Assembly: GCA_902826635.1 (NCBI GenBank)
Contig: CADEFQ010000006.1
Coordinates: 16,532-80,531 of the forward strand
DNA from: an uncultured Pseudomonadota bacterium
GTDB taxonomy: Bacteria; Pseudomonadota; Gammaproteobacteria; Steroidobacterales; Steroidobacteraceae
Reading direction: 5' to 3'
DNA length: 64,000 nucleotides
A program made the position numbers and the translations under genes. How positions within the stretch are numbered: position 1 is the stretch's first letter; each line of letters opens with the position of its first letter. Of this stretch, positions 9,101-17,314 are shown in pieces. A model generated the notes under the pieces. That model was not told where the DNA came from. It saw only the letters and a list, made by a program, of their open reading frames with translations, and did no database searches.

Positions 9101-9759
9101 TTTCGGAGCTCACCGTGCGCTTGCGCGACGATTCGGGCGAGATCGTGCCGCCGAACCAGTTCATTCCCGCTGCCGAACGCTACAACGTGATGAGCATGAT
9201 CGACCGCTGGGTCGTGCAACGCGCGGTCGACCTGCTGCGCCAGCATCGCGGCGCGTCGCCGCTGTTCGCGGTGAACCTCTCGGGAACCTCGCTCAACGAC
9301 CAGGGCTTCCTCGAGTTCGTCCTCGGCCGCATCGACGATGACAGCATCGCGCGTGGGCTGTGCTTCGAAATCACCGAGACGGCGGCGGTGGCGAACCTGC
9401 AGAACGCGACCTACTTCATGCAGGAATTGCGCGCGCGCGGCTGCCGCTTCTCGCTCGACGATTTTGGCAGCGGCCTGTCGTCGTTCCGTTACCTGAAGAC
9501 CTTGCCGGTGGATTTCCTCAAGATCGACGGCGATTTCATCGCGAACGTGGCCCAGGACGCCGTCGACCGGAGCATGGTGGAGGCGATCAGCCAGGTGGGA
9601 CGCACGCTCGGGATCGCGACCGTGGCCGAGCGCGTCGAAAGCGCCGCCGTGCTCGCCGAACTCGGGAAGATCGGCATCAACTTCGCGCAGGGTTTCTTCC
9701 TTGCGAAACCGCTGTCCGTCGCGGACTTTGCCGCCTCACTGCCCGCGCCGGGCGCGTGA
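6124..9759 (+). CDS. Multi-PAS/GAF diguanylate cyclase-phosphodiesterase
   Basis: Soluble 1211-residue cyclic-di-GMP enzyme with no membrane segment. The order is an N-terminal helical region, PAS (about 100-220, FNPTGERVFGYS), PAS (about 230-350), GAF (about 360-515), PAS (about 525-650), PAS (about 655-775), GGDEF (about 780-945) and EAL (about 955-1205). The cyclase motif is canonical, GGDEF at 865-869. In the EAL domain the signature reads ELT (Glu995), while the other metal and catalytic residues are recognisable (VNLSG, FEITETA, SLDDFGSG, LKIDGDF, ERVES, AQGFF). Both activities are therefore possible. Its last 24 nt overlap the convergent TRIC-channel gene. The signal sensed is unknown. 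Confidence 0.93.
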   Translation: MSNQVPARRTTEMDATTTVVRTGSVPGPAVDSFLKEVHPQLRQQVEQLRRGESRELDLRALLAAVSDYYEQVDEERRGIVRSMQLMSDEARSLTREITEQSSGHLQLILDNIKDVVITVDSDGAIESFNPTGERVFGYSQPEIIGRRIDLLLPALAQQHSSVVAGLRRLAASSEDTHIDLAANEAAAQHKDGSTIPVDMAVSRARINRRELFVVCVRDATERRESERALRESEARYRTLVDHAPEVIVVFDAETLRFIDVNQNAERFFKMSRAQLLAAGPEQLSPPTQADGMPSKGPTRGNIGRALEGVPQIFEWIHRDALGKDIPCEVRLVRLPDSQRSVIRGSITDITERKRAERIAAGERAVLERIADNAPLASALESIVDMVESVCANQQCSVSVLAPDTRTFEYLIAPRLPERLRAVLDGSTIDIRNGSCAAAVYLGRQVLVADLSNDPFWQSRRDAALDSGVRATASMPIKTGSGKVLGALGVYRPDVGLPSRSELQLIADAAQLAGIAIERRANDAALRSSEAKFRQLFENAMEGVYQSSRDGRLLSVNPAFVKMLGYTSAEELYALPSASMCYWFPADRADFVRRLESEGKIRNAEFRLRRRDGQQIVVLESSHAMRDDAGHIIGYEGTVADITERKQAEQAVFAEKERAQVTLQSIGDAVISTDAGGNIDYLNPVAGVLTGWAVDEARGRPIGDVLSIVSESSRTPLENPLLVALRTGEQVGPGEQSVLTSRNGQTLAIQDSASPIRDRLGKIIGAVIVFHDVTKERRLKRALAYQASHDALTGLINRREFDNRLHEAVQAARRDGARYALLYVDLDQFKLVNDTCGHPAGDRLIRDITGLLQTRVRASDTIARLGGDEFGVLLENCGLEQAGVIAESVRQAVRDYRFVWGSASLSVGASIGVVEIGAETESAANVLSAADIACYSAKDQGRNRIHLYDGGGTATRHREMHWVAQVTRAVDEGRLELCFQTIRPIGPSTVSQPFSELTVRLRDDSGEIVPPNQFIPAAERYNVMSMIDRWVVQRAVDLLRQHRGASPLFAVNLSGTSLNDQGFLEFVLGRIDDDSIARGLCFEITETAAVANLQNATYFMQELRARGCRFSLDDFGSGLSSFRYLKTLPVDFLKIDGDFIANVAQDAVDRSMVEAISQVGRTLGIATVAERVESAAVLAELGKIGINFAQGFFLAKPLSVADFAASLPAPGA

Positions 9760-10362
9760 CCACGCGCGCGGCAGGTGCCAGTCGTAGCGGATCGCGAGCA
9801 TCCGCAGCGTGAAGCACAGCAGCGCGCCCGCGATCGCGCTCGCCGCGTGCGGCAGCGGCAACCGGGCGCCGATCACCACCACGCCGGCGCCGGCGAGCGC
9901 CGCCACCGCATAGAGGTCCGAGCGCAGTACGGCGGGCACTTCCGCGAGCAGGATGTCGCGCAGCATGCCGCCGCCGATACCCGTCAGCATGCCGAGGAGC
10001 GCCGCCATCAGCGGGCTCAGGCCATACGCGAGTGATTTTTCCGCGCCGGCCACTGCAAACAGCGCGAGGCCGGCGGCGTCGAACAAACGCACGGGGGTGC
10101 GCAGGCGTTCGATCGTCGGATACCAGAGGAACGTGATGAGACCCGCGAGCATCGCGGTCGCGAAGTAGCGCCAGTCGCTGAGTGCAGCCGGGGGCACCGC
10201 GCCGATCAGCAGGTCGCGCGCCACGCCGCCCGCGCTCGCGGTGACGAGCGACAGCACCAGCACGCCGAAGATGTCGAGCCGGCGCCGCACGCCGGCCGTC
10301 GCACCCGCGAGCGCGAACACGAACGTGCCGACGAGATCGAGGACGAGGATCAGGGTTTTCAC
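9736..10362 (-). CDS. TRIC-type (UPF0126) membrane channel
   Basis: Inner-membrane protein of the prokaryotic TRIC/UPF0126 (YicG) family, 208 residues. It has two repeats of three hydrophobic helices, each carrying the family motif: AGGVARDLL in the first half and GGGMLRDILL in the second, plus a seventh helix. Structures of bacterial members show trimeric cation channels, so potassium or another monovalent ion is the likely substrate. It starts with GTG and overlaps the preceding small membrane-protein gene by 4 nt (GTGA), so the two are probably translationally coupled. The C-terminus overlaps the GGDEF/EAL gene on the other strand. Confidence 0.88.
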   Translation of the reverse strand: MKTLILVLDLVGTFVFALAGATAGVRRRLDIFGVLVLSLVTASAGGVARDLLIGAVPPAALSDWRYFATAMLAGLITFLWYPTIERLRTPVRLFDAAGLALFAVAGAEKSLAYGLSPLMAALLGMLTGIGGGMLRDILLAEVPAVLRSDLYAVAALAGAGVVVIGARLPLPHAASAIAGALLCFTLRMLAIRYDWHLPRAWSRARRGQ

Positions 10363-10598
10363 TTGGAATCCGGTTTGCCGCCCTGTGTGCCCTGTGTGCC
10401 CTGTGCGCGCTCGGCCGCATCGGCGGCGCGCTTCTCGCGCCGCACGGTCAGCACGACGCTCAGCATCGCGGCGCCGACCAGCGCGATCATCGCCCCCATG
10501 ATCACGACGAGCCCGCCCGCGAGGCGCCAGCCTTCATAGAGGCCGAGCGCGAGTCCGATCGGGGTCGTGACGAGCAGGAAAGGCTTGGCGATGCGCAT
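10359..10598 (-). CDS. Small two-helix membrane protein, unknown
   Basis: A 79-residue protein I do not recognise. It has two hydrophobic segments (PFLLVTTPIGLALGLYEG and VVIMGAMIALVGAAMLSVVL) followed by a charged tail (RREKRAADAAERA) and a short TQG repeat encoded by a 9-bp tandem repeat. Start 10598 places the first helix near the N-terminus. The open frame runs much further upstream, but that part is antisense to the FAH-family gene and is a shadow. The stop overlaps the GTG start of the TRIC-channel gene, so it may be an accessory to that channel. That is inference from coupling only. Confidence 0.6.
   Translation of the reverse strand: MRIAKPFLLVTTPIGLALGLYEGWRLAGGLVVIMGAMIALVGAAMLSVVLTVRREKRAADAAERAQGTQGTQGGKPDSK
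10381..10407. repeat. 9-bp tandem repeat (CCCTGTGTG)
   Basis: Two exact copies of CCCTGTGTG (10381-10389, 10390-10398) and a third with one change (10399-10407). On the minus strand they encode the TQG-TQG-like tail of the small membrane protein. The unit is in frame, so copy-number change would alter tail length without a frameshift. Confidence 0.8.
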
Positions 10599-10643
10599 GG
10601 GGCTGATCCGCGACGGCGATGACGCATGATATAAAATTGCCGG

Positions 10644-11330
10644 ATGACGGTTGTATTCCCTGTGCCTCCCCGCGTCACCGTGCCGATCGCGCAGCGCGAT
10701 GCCGTCTTCCCCGTGCGCCGCATCTACTGTGTGGGCCGCAACTACGCCGCGCACGCGCGCGAGATGGGTGGCGACGCGCGTGAAGCTCCGTTTTTCTTCC
10801 AGAAGCCCACCGACGCGATCGTGGCGAGCGGCAGCAGCATTGCGTATCCGCCCGTCACGACGAACCTGCATCACGAGATCGAACTCGTGCTCGCGATCGG
10901 GCAGCCCGGTTTCGAGATCGCGGTGGCGGACGCGCGCCGGCATGTGTTCGGCGCCGCGTGCGGGATCGATCTGACGCGGCGGGACTTGCAGAATCAGGCG
11001 AAGGAAGCCGGCAAGCCCTGGGAGTGCGGCAAAGCCTTCGACGCCTCGGCGCCGATCGGCGCCCTGCATGAGCTGGCCGCGTCCGCGCCGTTGCCGCGCG
11101 CGGGGCGGATCACCTTGCGCGTCAACGGCGAGCTGCGCCAGGACGGAGACCTTGCCGACATGATCTGGGGTTGCGACGAGATCGTCGCGCAGCTCTCGCG
11201 GCTTTTCCGCCTCGAAGCGGGCGACCTCATCTACACCGGCACGCCGGCGGGCGTCGGGCCGATCGCGCGCGGGGATCTCGTCGAGGGGAAGATCGACGGG
11301 TTCGGCGACGTGACGCTCCGCATCAATTGA
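10644..11330 (+). CDS. Fumarylacetoacetate hydrolase family protein (acylpyruvase-like)
   Basis: 228-residue FAH-family enzyme of the short FAHD1/YcgM type, which cleaves acylpyruvates or decarboxylates oxaloacetate using Mg2+. Near the N-terminus is the family opening IYCVGRNYAAHAREMG. The metal-binding acidic cluster is seen as HHEIELVLAIG with a later Asp in GIDLTRRD, and the C-terminal signature LEAGDLIYTGTPAGVGP is intact. The substrate cannot be told from sequence; no aromatic meta-cleavage genes flank it, so a housekeeping oxaloacetate or acylpyruvate role fits better than ring degradation. The stop lies at the Fur box of the following bfd gene. Confidence 0.9.
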   Translation: MTVVFPVPPRVTVPIAQRDAVFPVRRIYCVGRNYAAHAREMGGDAREAPFFFQKPTDAIVASGSSIAYPPVTTNLHHEIELVLAIGQPGFEIAVADARRHVFGAACGIDLTRRDLQNQAKEAGKPWECGKAFDASAPIGALHELAASAPLPRAGRITLRVNGELRQDGDLADMIWGCDEIVAQLSRLFRLEAGDLIYTGTPAGVGPIARGDLVEGKIDGFGDVTLRIN

Positions 11331-11347
11331 CAACGATTCTCATTTGC
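11329..11347 (+). promoter_or_regulatory. Fur box upstream of bfd
   Basis: This 19-bp segment matches the Fur consensus GATAATGATAATCATTATC at 13 of 19 positions, including a perfect TCATT in the right arm. It lies 34 bp before the bfd start and touches the end of the upstream gene. Fur repression of bfd, for iron release from bacterioferritin under starvation, is the usual arrangement. Confidence 0.75.
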
Positions 11348-11380
11348 ATTTAGGATCACGGTCCTGAGAGGGCCGTTGTC

Positions 11381-11584
11381 ATGTATGTCTGCGTTTGCCA
11401 CGGCGTGACCGATCGAGCCATCCGCGAAGCGGTGGATGACGGTGCGACGTCGCTCTACGACGTCCAGTGCACGCTTGCGGTCGCGAGCTGCTGCGGTCGC
11501 TGCGAGGACAGCGCGCGGCAGGTCGTCGATGAGCACATCGAGAAGCGCGTCGCCTCCGCCCGACCGTTCGCCGCGAGCGGGTAA
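11381..11584 (+). CDS. bfd: Bacterioferritin-associated ferredoxin
   Basis: [2Fe-2S] ferredoxin that reduces the ferric core of bacterioferritin so iron can leave. The 67-residue protein has the Bfd cysteine pattern CVC near residues 4-6 and CCGRC around residues 38-42, with the BFD-type helical framework ([14 protein letters not shown]). It sits directly downstream of a Fur-box-like site and 71 bp upstream of bfr, the standard neighbour. Expression is expected to rise in low iron. Confidence 0.95.
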   Translation: MYVCVCHGVTDRAIREAVDDGATSLYDVQCTLAVASCCGRCEDSARQVVDEHIEKRVASARPFAASG

Positions 11585-11655
11585 ACCGCGTTCATTGCGC
11601 GCTACGCCGCGCGCGTCCAAGATCGCAAGCCGACTCGACAGCTGGAGTAGCGGCC

Positions 11656-12135
11656 ATGAAGGGCGACCCTGCGATCCTGAAGCACCTGAACACGGTGCTG
11701 AAGAACGAACTGACGGCGATCAACCAGTATTTCCTGCACGCGCGGATGTTCGGCAACTGGGGGCTCGACCGCCTCGAGGCGCACGAGAAGGCGGAGTCCA
11801 TCGACGAGATGAAGCACGCCGATCAACTGATCGAACGCATCCTCTTTCTCGAAGGACTGCCTAACCTGCAGGATCTGGGCAAGCTGCTGATCGGCGAAGA
11901 CGTCAAGGAATGCCTCGACTGCGACCTCAAGCTCGAGATCGCCGGGCGCAACGACCTGAAGGCCGCGATTGCGGATTGCGAGAAAGCCGCGGACTACGTG
12001 TCGCGCGAGATTTTCGAGGACATCCTCGAGTCGGAAGAAGGGCACATCGACTTCCTCGAGACCCAGCTCGACCTGGTCGGGCGCGTCGGCATCGAGAACT
12101 ACTGCCAGTCGCAGATGCGCAAGGGGGACGACTAG
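11656..12135 (+). CDS. bfr: Bacterioferritin
   Basis: Iron-storage 24-mer subunit, 159 residues, very close to E. coli Bfr ([33 protein letters not shown]). Ferroxidase-centre ligands are present (Glu18, Glu51, His54, and the late EEGHIDFLE). Met52, the heme-b axial ligand, is conserved, so this is a heme-binding Bfr. It is paired with bfd upstream. The convergent small DUF2007-like gene ends 13 bp downstream. Confidence 0.97.
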   Translation: MKGDPAILKHLNTVLKNELTAINQYFLHARMFGNWGLDRLEAHEKAESIDEMKHADQLIERILFLEGLPNLQDLGKLLIGEDVKECLDCDLKLEIAGRNDLKAAIADCEKAADYVSREIFEDILESEEGHIDFLETQLDLVGRVGIENYCQSQMRKGDD

Positions 12136-12148
12136 CGCCGCGGGCGCG

Positions 12149-12337
12149 TCACGCGTCCTCGAGCAGGGCGGACGCCTCGTCCAGCCGATCCTCCGGCACG
12201 AGCAGTTGCACGCCGTCCATGCCGCCTTCCATGCCGACGCCGATACCGACGACGACCGACGGCACGCCGGCGGCGTCGAGCGCGATTCTCGCGAGGTCGG
12301 CTTCCATTCTCGTCGGGTAACTCTTGATCGCTTTCAT
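12149..12337 (-). CDS. DUF2007-like small protein
   Basis: 62-residue protein resembling the DUF2007 family (putative signal-transducing proteins). The characteristic opening KSYPTRMEADLARIALDAAGVPSVV is followed by a Gly/Met-rich loop and the closing VQLLVPEDRLDEASALLE. The fold is a compact ferredoxin-like alpha/beta unit; no biochemical function is established. Single gene, convergent with bfr and divergent from the peptidase gene. Confidence 0.8.
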   Translation of the reverse strand: MKAIKSYPTRMEADLARIALDAAGVPSVVVGIGVGMEGGMDGVQLLVPEDRLDEASALLEDA

Positions 12338-12422
12338 GATGTCTCCTTTGTCCCAAAGTATGCGACAGCGGCCGCTTGCGGGTATCGGTTATGCTGCGGG
12401 CCTGCTGCACCCGGAGAACCAG

Positions 12423-13820
12423 ATGAAAAGATCGGTGCTGATGATGATCGCCGTTGCGGCTGCGCTGTCTGCGCCCGCCCATGCGCAAACGGCTGAGTAC
12501 CAGTTGAAGGCGCGCGACATCTACGCGCGGATCATTTCGTTCCGTACCGCCCAGGGTCAGGATCAGACGCCGGCCATGGCCGCGTATCTGATCGGCGTAC
12601 TGAAGGCGGGTGGTGTGCCGGGCTCCGATATCGCGACGCTCGAAGCGGGCGGGGCCACTGCGCTGATCGTGCGGGTGCCGGGGCGATCGACGGGGCGGCC
12701 GATCCTCTTTTCAGCGCACATGGACGTGGTCGATGCGCGCCCGCAGGACTGGGAGCGCGATCCGTTCAAGCTGATCGAAGAGAACGGCAATTTCTATGGG
12801 CGCGGCACGATGGACAACAAGGCGGGCGTCGCGGCGCTCGTCTCGACGATCTTGCGGCTGAAAGCCGGGAAAACGGGTCCGGCCCGGGAGCTCGTCTTTG
12901 CCTTCGTCGGCGATGAGGAAACCGGCATGGAGACGACGCGGGCGATCGCGGCGCACCCGTGGGTCAAGAACGCCGAATTCGCGATCAATACCGACGCCGG
13001 CGGCGGAACGCTCGACGATGCGACCGGCAAGCCGCTCATCTATCTCGTGCAGGGCGCGGAGAAAACCTACGCGACGTTCGATCTCATGGTCAGGAATCCC
13101 GGCGGGCACAGTTCGCGCCCACGCGCCGACAACGCGATCTACGAGCTCGCACATGCGCTCGACAAGATCGAGGCTTATCGGTTTCCGGTGATGGCGAACG
13201 ACCTCACGCGCGCGTATCTCGGCGCGATGGGGAAGGCGCAATCGGGCGCCGTGGGAGAGGCGCTACGAAAATTTGCGGTGGACCCGACCGACACCGCGGC
13301 CGCCGACACGCTCGCAAAGGCCCCAGAGTTCGTCGGCACGACGCGCACGACCTGCGTCGCAACGATGCTCGAAGCGGGGCACGCCGAGAACGCACTGCCG
13401 CAGCGCGCCGCCGCCGCGATCAACTGCCGCATCTTCCCCGGCGTCGAGGTGGACACGGTGCGGGCGGCGCTCGTGGCTGCGATCGCCGATTCCGCGATCA
13501 CGGTCACGACGCGCGGTAACGCGCAAGGGAGCCCGGTGTCGGAGATGCGGCCGGATGTGACGGCGGCGATCACCCGCGCGGTGCGCGCGAACTATCCGGG
13601 CATTGAAGTGGTTCCGTACCTGGAATCCGGTGGTACGGACGGCAAGGTCTACCGCCTGGCCGGCATCCCGACGTTCGCGAGTTCCGGGCTCTTTTCGAAG
13701 CCGAGCGAGATGTTCGCCCACGGGCTCAACGAGCGCCTGCCCGTCGCCTCGTTCTACCAGGGGCTGGAGCATGTTTACCGGCTCGCGGTGGAGCTCGGCG
13801 GCATGGGGCGCGCGCGCTGA
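12423..13820 (+). CDS. Secreted M20-family metallopeptidase
   Basis: Zinc-dependent exopeptidase of the M20 family, 465 residues. Start 12423 provides a cleavable signal peptide (VLMMIAVAAALSAPAHAQ), so it acts in the periplasm or outside the cell. Metal ligands are visible: His in SAHMDVVD, the bridging Asp in GRGTMDNKAG, the catalytic Glu pair in GDEETG, Asp in INTDAGGG and a late His in FAHGLNERLP. The dimerisation domain lies between them. Long Ala-rich members of this group hydrolyse dipeptides or acyl amino acids; the substrate is not inferable. It may belong with the adjacent TonB receptor as a nutrient-acquisition pair, but it is transcribed convergently. Confidence 0.9.
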   Translation: MKRSVLMMIAVAAALSAPAHAQTAEYQLKARDIYARIISFRTAQGQDQTPAMAAYLIGVLKAGGVPGSDIATLEAGGATALIVRVPGRSTGRPILFSAHMDVVDARPQDWERDPFKLIEENGNFYGRGTMDNKAGVAALVSTILRLKAGKTGPARELVFAFVGDEETGMETTRAIAAHPWVKNAEFAINTDAGGGTLDDATGKPLIYLVQGAEKTYATFDLMVRNPGGHSSRPRADNAIYELAHALDKIEAYRFPVMANDLTRAYLGAMGKAQSGAVGEALRKFAVDPTDTAAADTLAKAPEFVGTTRTTCVATMLEAGHAENALPQRAAAAINCRIFPGVEVDTVRAALVAAIADSAITVTTRGNAQGSPVSEMRPDVTAAITRAVRANYPGIEVVPYLESGGTDGKVYRLAGIPTFASSGLFSKPSEMFAHGLNERLPVASFYQGLEHVYRLAVELGGMGRAR

Positions 13821-13855
13821 GCTCGAGCTCGATCCGCGGCGCCCCGTCCACCGCT

Positions 13856-16477
13856 TCAGAACCGATACGTCGTCCTGAGGTACCAGAAGCCGTTGTCGAG
13901 GCCGCTCGGTGTCGTGGTCGGGTACTTCGACCCGACGATGAAGTCCCACGGATTGCGCGTGGGTTCGGAACCGAGCAGGTTTTCCGCACCGACGGCGAGC
14001 TCGAGGCCTTCCCAGGCGGTGAGGCCCAGTTCGAAATCCACGGTCACCTGTGATTCGGCGTGGATCGGCAGGTTGCCGTTGACGTGCATTTCGGTGAAGC
14101 GACCGAAATAGTTCATGCGAAGCAGCGTGCGCCACGCGTCGCTCGTATGGGTCCAGGCGACGTTGCCGCGCCAGTTCGGATAGTTGTCCTCGAGCTGCGT
14201 GACGCGCACCTGGTCCAGCAGCTCGGTCGGGTCCGACGGATCGAAGGACGTGACCTTGGTCTTGTTGTAGTTGACCGCGAGGTTGAGCACGTTTTCGCCC
14301 CAGTCGATGAAATCGAGCGGCATCGTGGCCACGAGATCGACGCCCTTCGTCTCGGACGAGAAGTCGTTGGTGAAGAACCGGAACGAGCTGAAGCCCGCCG
14401 CCGACTGGAATCCCTCGTCGATCAGCGCCTGCTTCTGCGCCGGGGTGAGCGCCTGGCTCGCCGAGAGGGTGATCCGGTCTTCCATCTCGATGTAATACGC
14501 ATCGAGCGTGATCGAGATCGACTTGTTGTCGAACACCAGGCCGGCCGCGACGCTCTTCGAGGTCTCGGGCTTGAGCGGCTTGCCGCCGACGATCGCGGCG
14601 GTGGGGCTCGACGGCGGAATCTGCCCTGATTCGACCAGGTCGCCGTTTGCGTCAAATTCGGTCGTCGTCGTCGAGAAATGCTCCTGTCCGACCGAGGGCG
14701 CGTGGAAGCCGGTCGCGAACGTCGAACGGATCGCGAACGAATCCGTGAAATGGAACATGCCCGACGCCTTGTAGGTCGTCTTGCTGCCTACAGTGCCGGA
14801 GAAAGCCTCGTGACGCGCCGCGAGACCCAGCGTCAGCTGCTTCGTGACGTCAGTCTCCATATCCACATAGCCGGAGAACTTGTGGCGCCCGAACGTGCCC
14901 GCGATGGTCGGCGAGAAGCCGGGAATCGCCTCTTCGCCGATCAGGAAGCCCTGCGAGCCGAGCACGCCGGATTCGAAAGAGGCGGGCTCACCGGCGACGA
15001 TCTGGAACTTCTCGTCGTGCCACTCGGCGCCGAACGCAATGTTGAGCGGCGAGGCGAACGCCGACACCGCGAGCGGGTAGGACATGTCGATATTGACTGC
15101 TTTTTCGAGCTCGATGCGGTCGCCCACCCGGCCGAATGTGGTCGGTGACTGTGAACCCATGCTCGGGTTCGGCACGTTGCTCGCGAAGAAGGAGATCGCG
15201 CTTCGGCCCGCCGAGGCGCTGACGTCATACGTCATGCCGCTGCCGAATTTGCCGCGGATGCCGAACGTGCCCGCGGTGTCGGTGACGTCGCTGCCGAAGC
15301 GCGGGCTGTATCCGCCCGGGAACATCTCGAGGAAGTTGAAGCAGTTGGGGTCGGACAGCACGCTCGACATGCGGGTGACCTGATCCGGCGCACCGACCAC
15401 GATCGGGTTGTTGACGACGCCGGTGCCGCCGAAGTCGATGCCGCCCTGGCAATTCTGACCATCATTCGGCGTCATGTCGCCGACCAGGAAATTGCCGGCG
15501 CCGTCGGTGAAGACGCCCTGTCGATCGGTCGGATTGCGATAGAAGAAATCGCTCTCGGTGGTGCGCTGCGAATAGTTGCCGAAGCCGTAGAAGCGCGAAT
15601 TGGCGCTGATGTCGGCGCCGAAGTTCATGAACAGCTTCACGTCGTCGCTGACCTTCGGTATGCCGAAATTGGTGGCCGGGTCGGGAACGGCGCTCGGGTC
15701 GACCAGCGGATTGGCGCCGGCCTGCAGCGCGGCCGCGTCGGGGCGCTGGATCGCGCGGATCGACTCGTCCTGATTGCGATACTCGCCGCTGAAGCGCAGG
15801 AAGCCCGTTTCGCCGAGCGGCATGCCGGTGGTGGCGGACAACTGGTAGCGGCTGCCGTCACCGGCGTAGGTGCTGCCGTACTTCGCCTGCAGGTCCGTCC
15901 CGGTCGGACTGTCGTTCAGGATGAAATTGATGACGCCGGCGATCGCGTCCGAGCCGTACTGGGCCGCGGCGCCATCGCGCAGCACCTGGACCTGCTTCAG
16001 CGCGGCGGTCGGGATCGACGCAATGTCGGGTCCCTGCGAGCCGTCGGTCTTGCCGCCGGAGAAGGTGGCCACGTTGGCGCCGCGGTGGCGACGCTTGCCG
16101 TTCACGAGCACGAGCACGTGGTCCGGCGACAGGCCGCGCAGCGAGACCGGGCGCATCGAGGTCGGCGTGCCGCTGAGCGGATTCGCGTCCGCGTTGAAGG
16201 AGGGCACGGAGTTGCGCAGGACATTGATCATGTCCACGTCGCCCTGCTTGGTCAGCTTCTCCATCGATATGACATCGACCGGCGCAGACACATCGGTCGG
16301 CGAGGCGACGAGGCGCCTGGTGCCAGTGACGGTCACCTCCTGTAGAGGAGGGGCCTGATCCGATGCTTGGTCTTCCTGCGCGCGCGCGCCTGGCGAGAAC
16401 AAGGCGGCCGTGGCCAGGAATGCCGTCGAAAGTGTCAGAGTGACCCTGAACATCGTTTTTTCCAGCCTGCGAACCAT
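13856..16477 (-). CDS. TonB-dependent outer-membrane receptor
   Basis: 873-residue TonB-dependent receptor. Start 16477 has a GGGGGAC ribosome-binding site, and the signal peptide follows (LSTAFLATAALFSPGARAQ). A TonB-box-like EVTVTGTRR is next, then the plug (DVINVL-type helix, LVNGKRRHRGANVATF, AAAQYGSDAIAGVINFIL). The beta-barrel ends in the classical terminal aromatic (TTYRF). It resembles the large-receptor group common in Sphingomonas- and Steroidobacter-like bacteria; no heme or siderophore signature was found. A double GntR-type palindrome lies between it and the divergent TauE gene, so it probably imports the substrate, or a related nutrient, of the adjoining catabolic cluster. Confidence 0.92.
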   Translation of the reverse strand: MVRRLEKTMFRVTLTLSTAFLATAALFSPGARAQEDQASDQAPPLQEVTVTGTRRLVASPTDVSAPVDVISMEKLTKQGDVDMINVLRNSVPSFNADANPLSGTPTSMRPVSLRGLSPDHVLVLVNGKRRHRGANVATFSGGKTDGSQGPDIASIPTAALKQVQVLRDGAAAQYGSDAIAGVINFILNDSPTGTDLQAKYGSTYAGDGSRYQLSATTGMPLGETGFLRFSGEYRNQDESIRAIQRPDAAALQAGANPLVDPSAVPDPATNFGIPKVSDDVKLFMNFGADISANSRFYGFGNYSQRTTESDFFYRNPTDRQGVFTDGAGNFLVGDMTPNDGQNCQGGIDFGGTGVVNNPIVVGAPDQVTRMSSVLSDPNCFNFLEMFPGGYSPRFGSDVTDTAGTFGIRGKFGSGMTYDVSASAGRSAISFFASNVPNPSMGSQSPTTFGRVGDRIELEKAVNIDMSYPLAVSAFASPLNIAFGAEWHDEKFQIVAGEPASFESGVLGSQGFLIGEEAIPGFSPTIAGTFGRHKFSGYVDMETDVTKQLTLGLAARHEAFSGTVGSKTTYKASGMFHFTDSFAIRSTFATGFHAPSVGQEHFSTTTTEFDANGDLVESGQIPPSSPTAAIVGGKPLKPETSKSVAAGLVFDNKSISITLDAYYIEMEDRITLSASQALTPAQKQALIDEGFQSAAGFSSFRFFTNDFSSETKGVDLVATMPLDFIDWGENVLNLAVNYNKTKVTSFDPSDPTELLDQVRVTQLEDNYPNWRGNVAWTHTSDAWRTLLRMNYFGRFTEMHVNGNLPIHAESQVTVDFELGLTAWEGLELAVGAENLLGSEPTRNPWDFIVGSKYPTTTPSGLDNGFWYLRTTYRF

Positions 16478-16520
16478 GTGTCCCCCGAGTCCTGTTGGCT
16501 GTTTTGTTGGTGAACTTTGT

Positions 16521-16540
16521 GTATACGGTATACTGTATGT
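16521..16540. promoter_or_regulatory. Double GTATAC-type operator between TonB receptor and TauE genes
   Basis: Two overlapping palindromes: GTATAC-G-GTATAC (16521-16533, perfect) and GTATAC-T-GTATGT (16528-16540, 11 of 13 to GTATACTGTATAC). The shared TATACT at 16529-16534 would serve as a minus-10 for the TauE gene, with TTGGTG at 16507-16512 as minus-35 (16-bp spacing), so bound repressor would block transcription. Related palindromes occur at 24318 and 25153. Confidence 0.65.
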
Positions 16541-16562
16541 TACGGATGTCAAGAGGCAGGCG

Positions 16563-17309
16563 ATGGCCACGACCGTCGATCTTTCACATTGGCCGATCCT
16601 GCTGCTCGGGGGCCTTGCCGTCTTCACCGGTTCGCTCACCCAGGCGAGTACGGGCCTCGGGCTCGGGATGATCGCCGCGCCGATACTGCTCCTGATCGAC
16701 CCGCGCCTGGTGCCGGGACCGCTGCTCGCGCTGGCGTTCATCGTCTCGCTGCTGATCGCGTTTCGGGAGCGCCGCTCGATCGATCTTCGCGGCCTCACGT
16801 ATGCGGTGGCGGGGCGCGTGCCGGGAACCGTCCTCGCGGGGCTGACGATTTCCTTGCTGCCGCTCGCGACCTACAGCCTGCTATTTGGGGCGCTGGTGCT
16901 GGCCGCCGTTCTTCTCTGCGCGACGGGGTTGCGCGTGCGGCCGACGCCGGGAAACCTGCTCACGGCGGGGTTCGCGTCTGGCTTCATGGGTACGCTGACG
17001 TCGATCGGTGCTCCGCCGCTCGCGATCGCCTATCAGCACGGCGCCGCGGCGTCGATTCGCTCGACGATGGCGGCGTATTTCGCGCTCGGGTCCGCGTTCT
17101 CGCTGATCGTGCTCGCGTTCTTCGGCCGCTTCAGCGTCGGGGAGGTGTTCGCGGGCGCAGTCTTCGTGCCGCCGCTCGTGGCCGGGTTCTGGGCGTCGGG
17201 TCGCGTGGTGCCGCACATGAACCAGCGTCGGGCGCGGCTGGCCGTGCTGTGGCTGTCGGGCCTGTCCGCCGCGCTGCTGATCGTCCGGACGCTGTTTTTC
17301 CCGGTGTAA
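16563..17309 (+). CDS. TauE/SafE-family membrane exporter (first copy)
   Basis: 248-residue polytopic protein of the TauE/SafE (DUF81) family, which exports sulfite, sulfoacetate and other small organic anions. About eight hydrophobic helices in two halves are visible. Family glycine-rich turns occur in SLTQASTGLGLGMIAAP and again in FASGFMGTLTSIGAPPLAIAY. ATG 16563, preceded by AGAGGCAGG, is preferred over upstream starts that lack a hydrophobic N-terminus. It is divergent from the TonB receptor with the operator between them, and convergent with the first GntR gene (5 bp apart). Confidence 0.88.
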   Translation: MATTVDLSHWPILLLGGLAVFTGSLTQASTGLGLGMIAAPILLLIDPRLVPGPLLALAFIVSLLIAFRERRSIDLRGLTYAVAGRVPGTVLAGLTISLLPLATYSLLFGALVLAAVLLCATGLRVRPTPGNLLTAGFASGFMGTLTSIGAPPLAIAYQHGAAASIRSTMAAYFALGSAFSLIVLAFFGRFSVGEVFAGAVFVPPLVAGFWASGRVVPHMNQRRARLAVLWLSGLSAALLIVRTLFFPV

Positions 17310-17314
17310 ACCCG

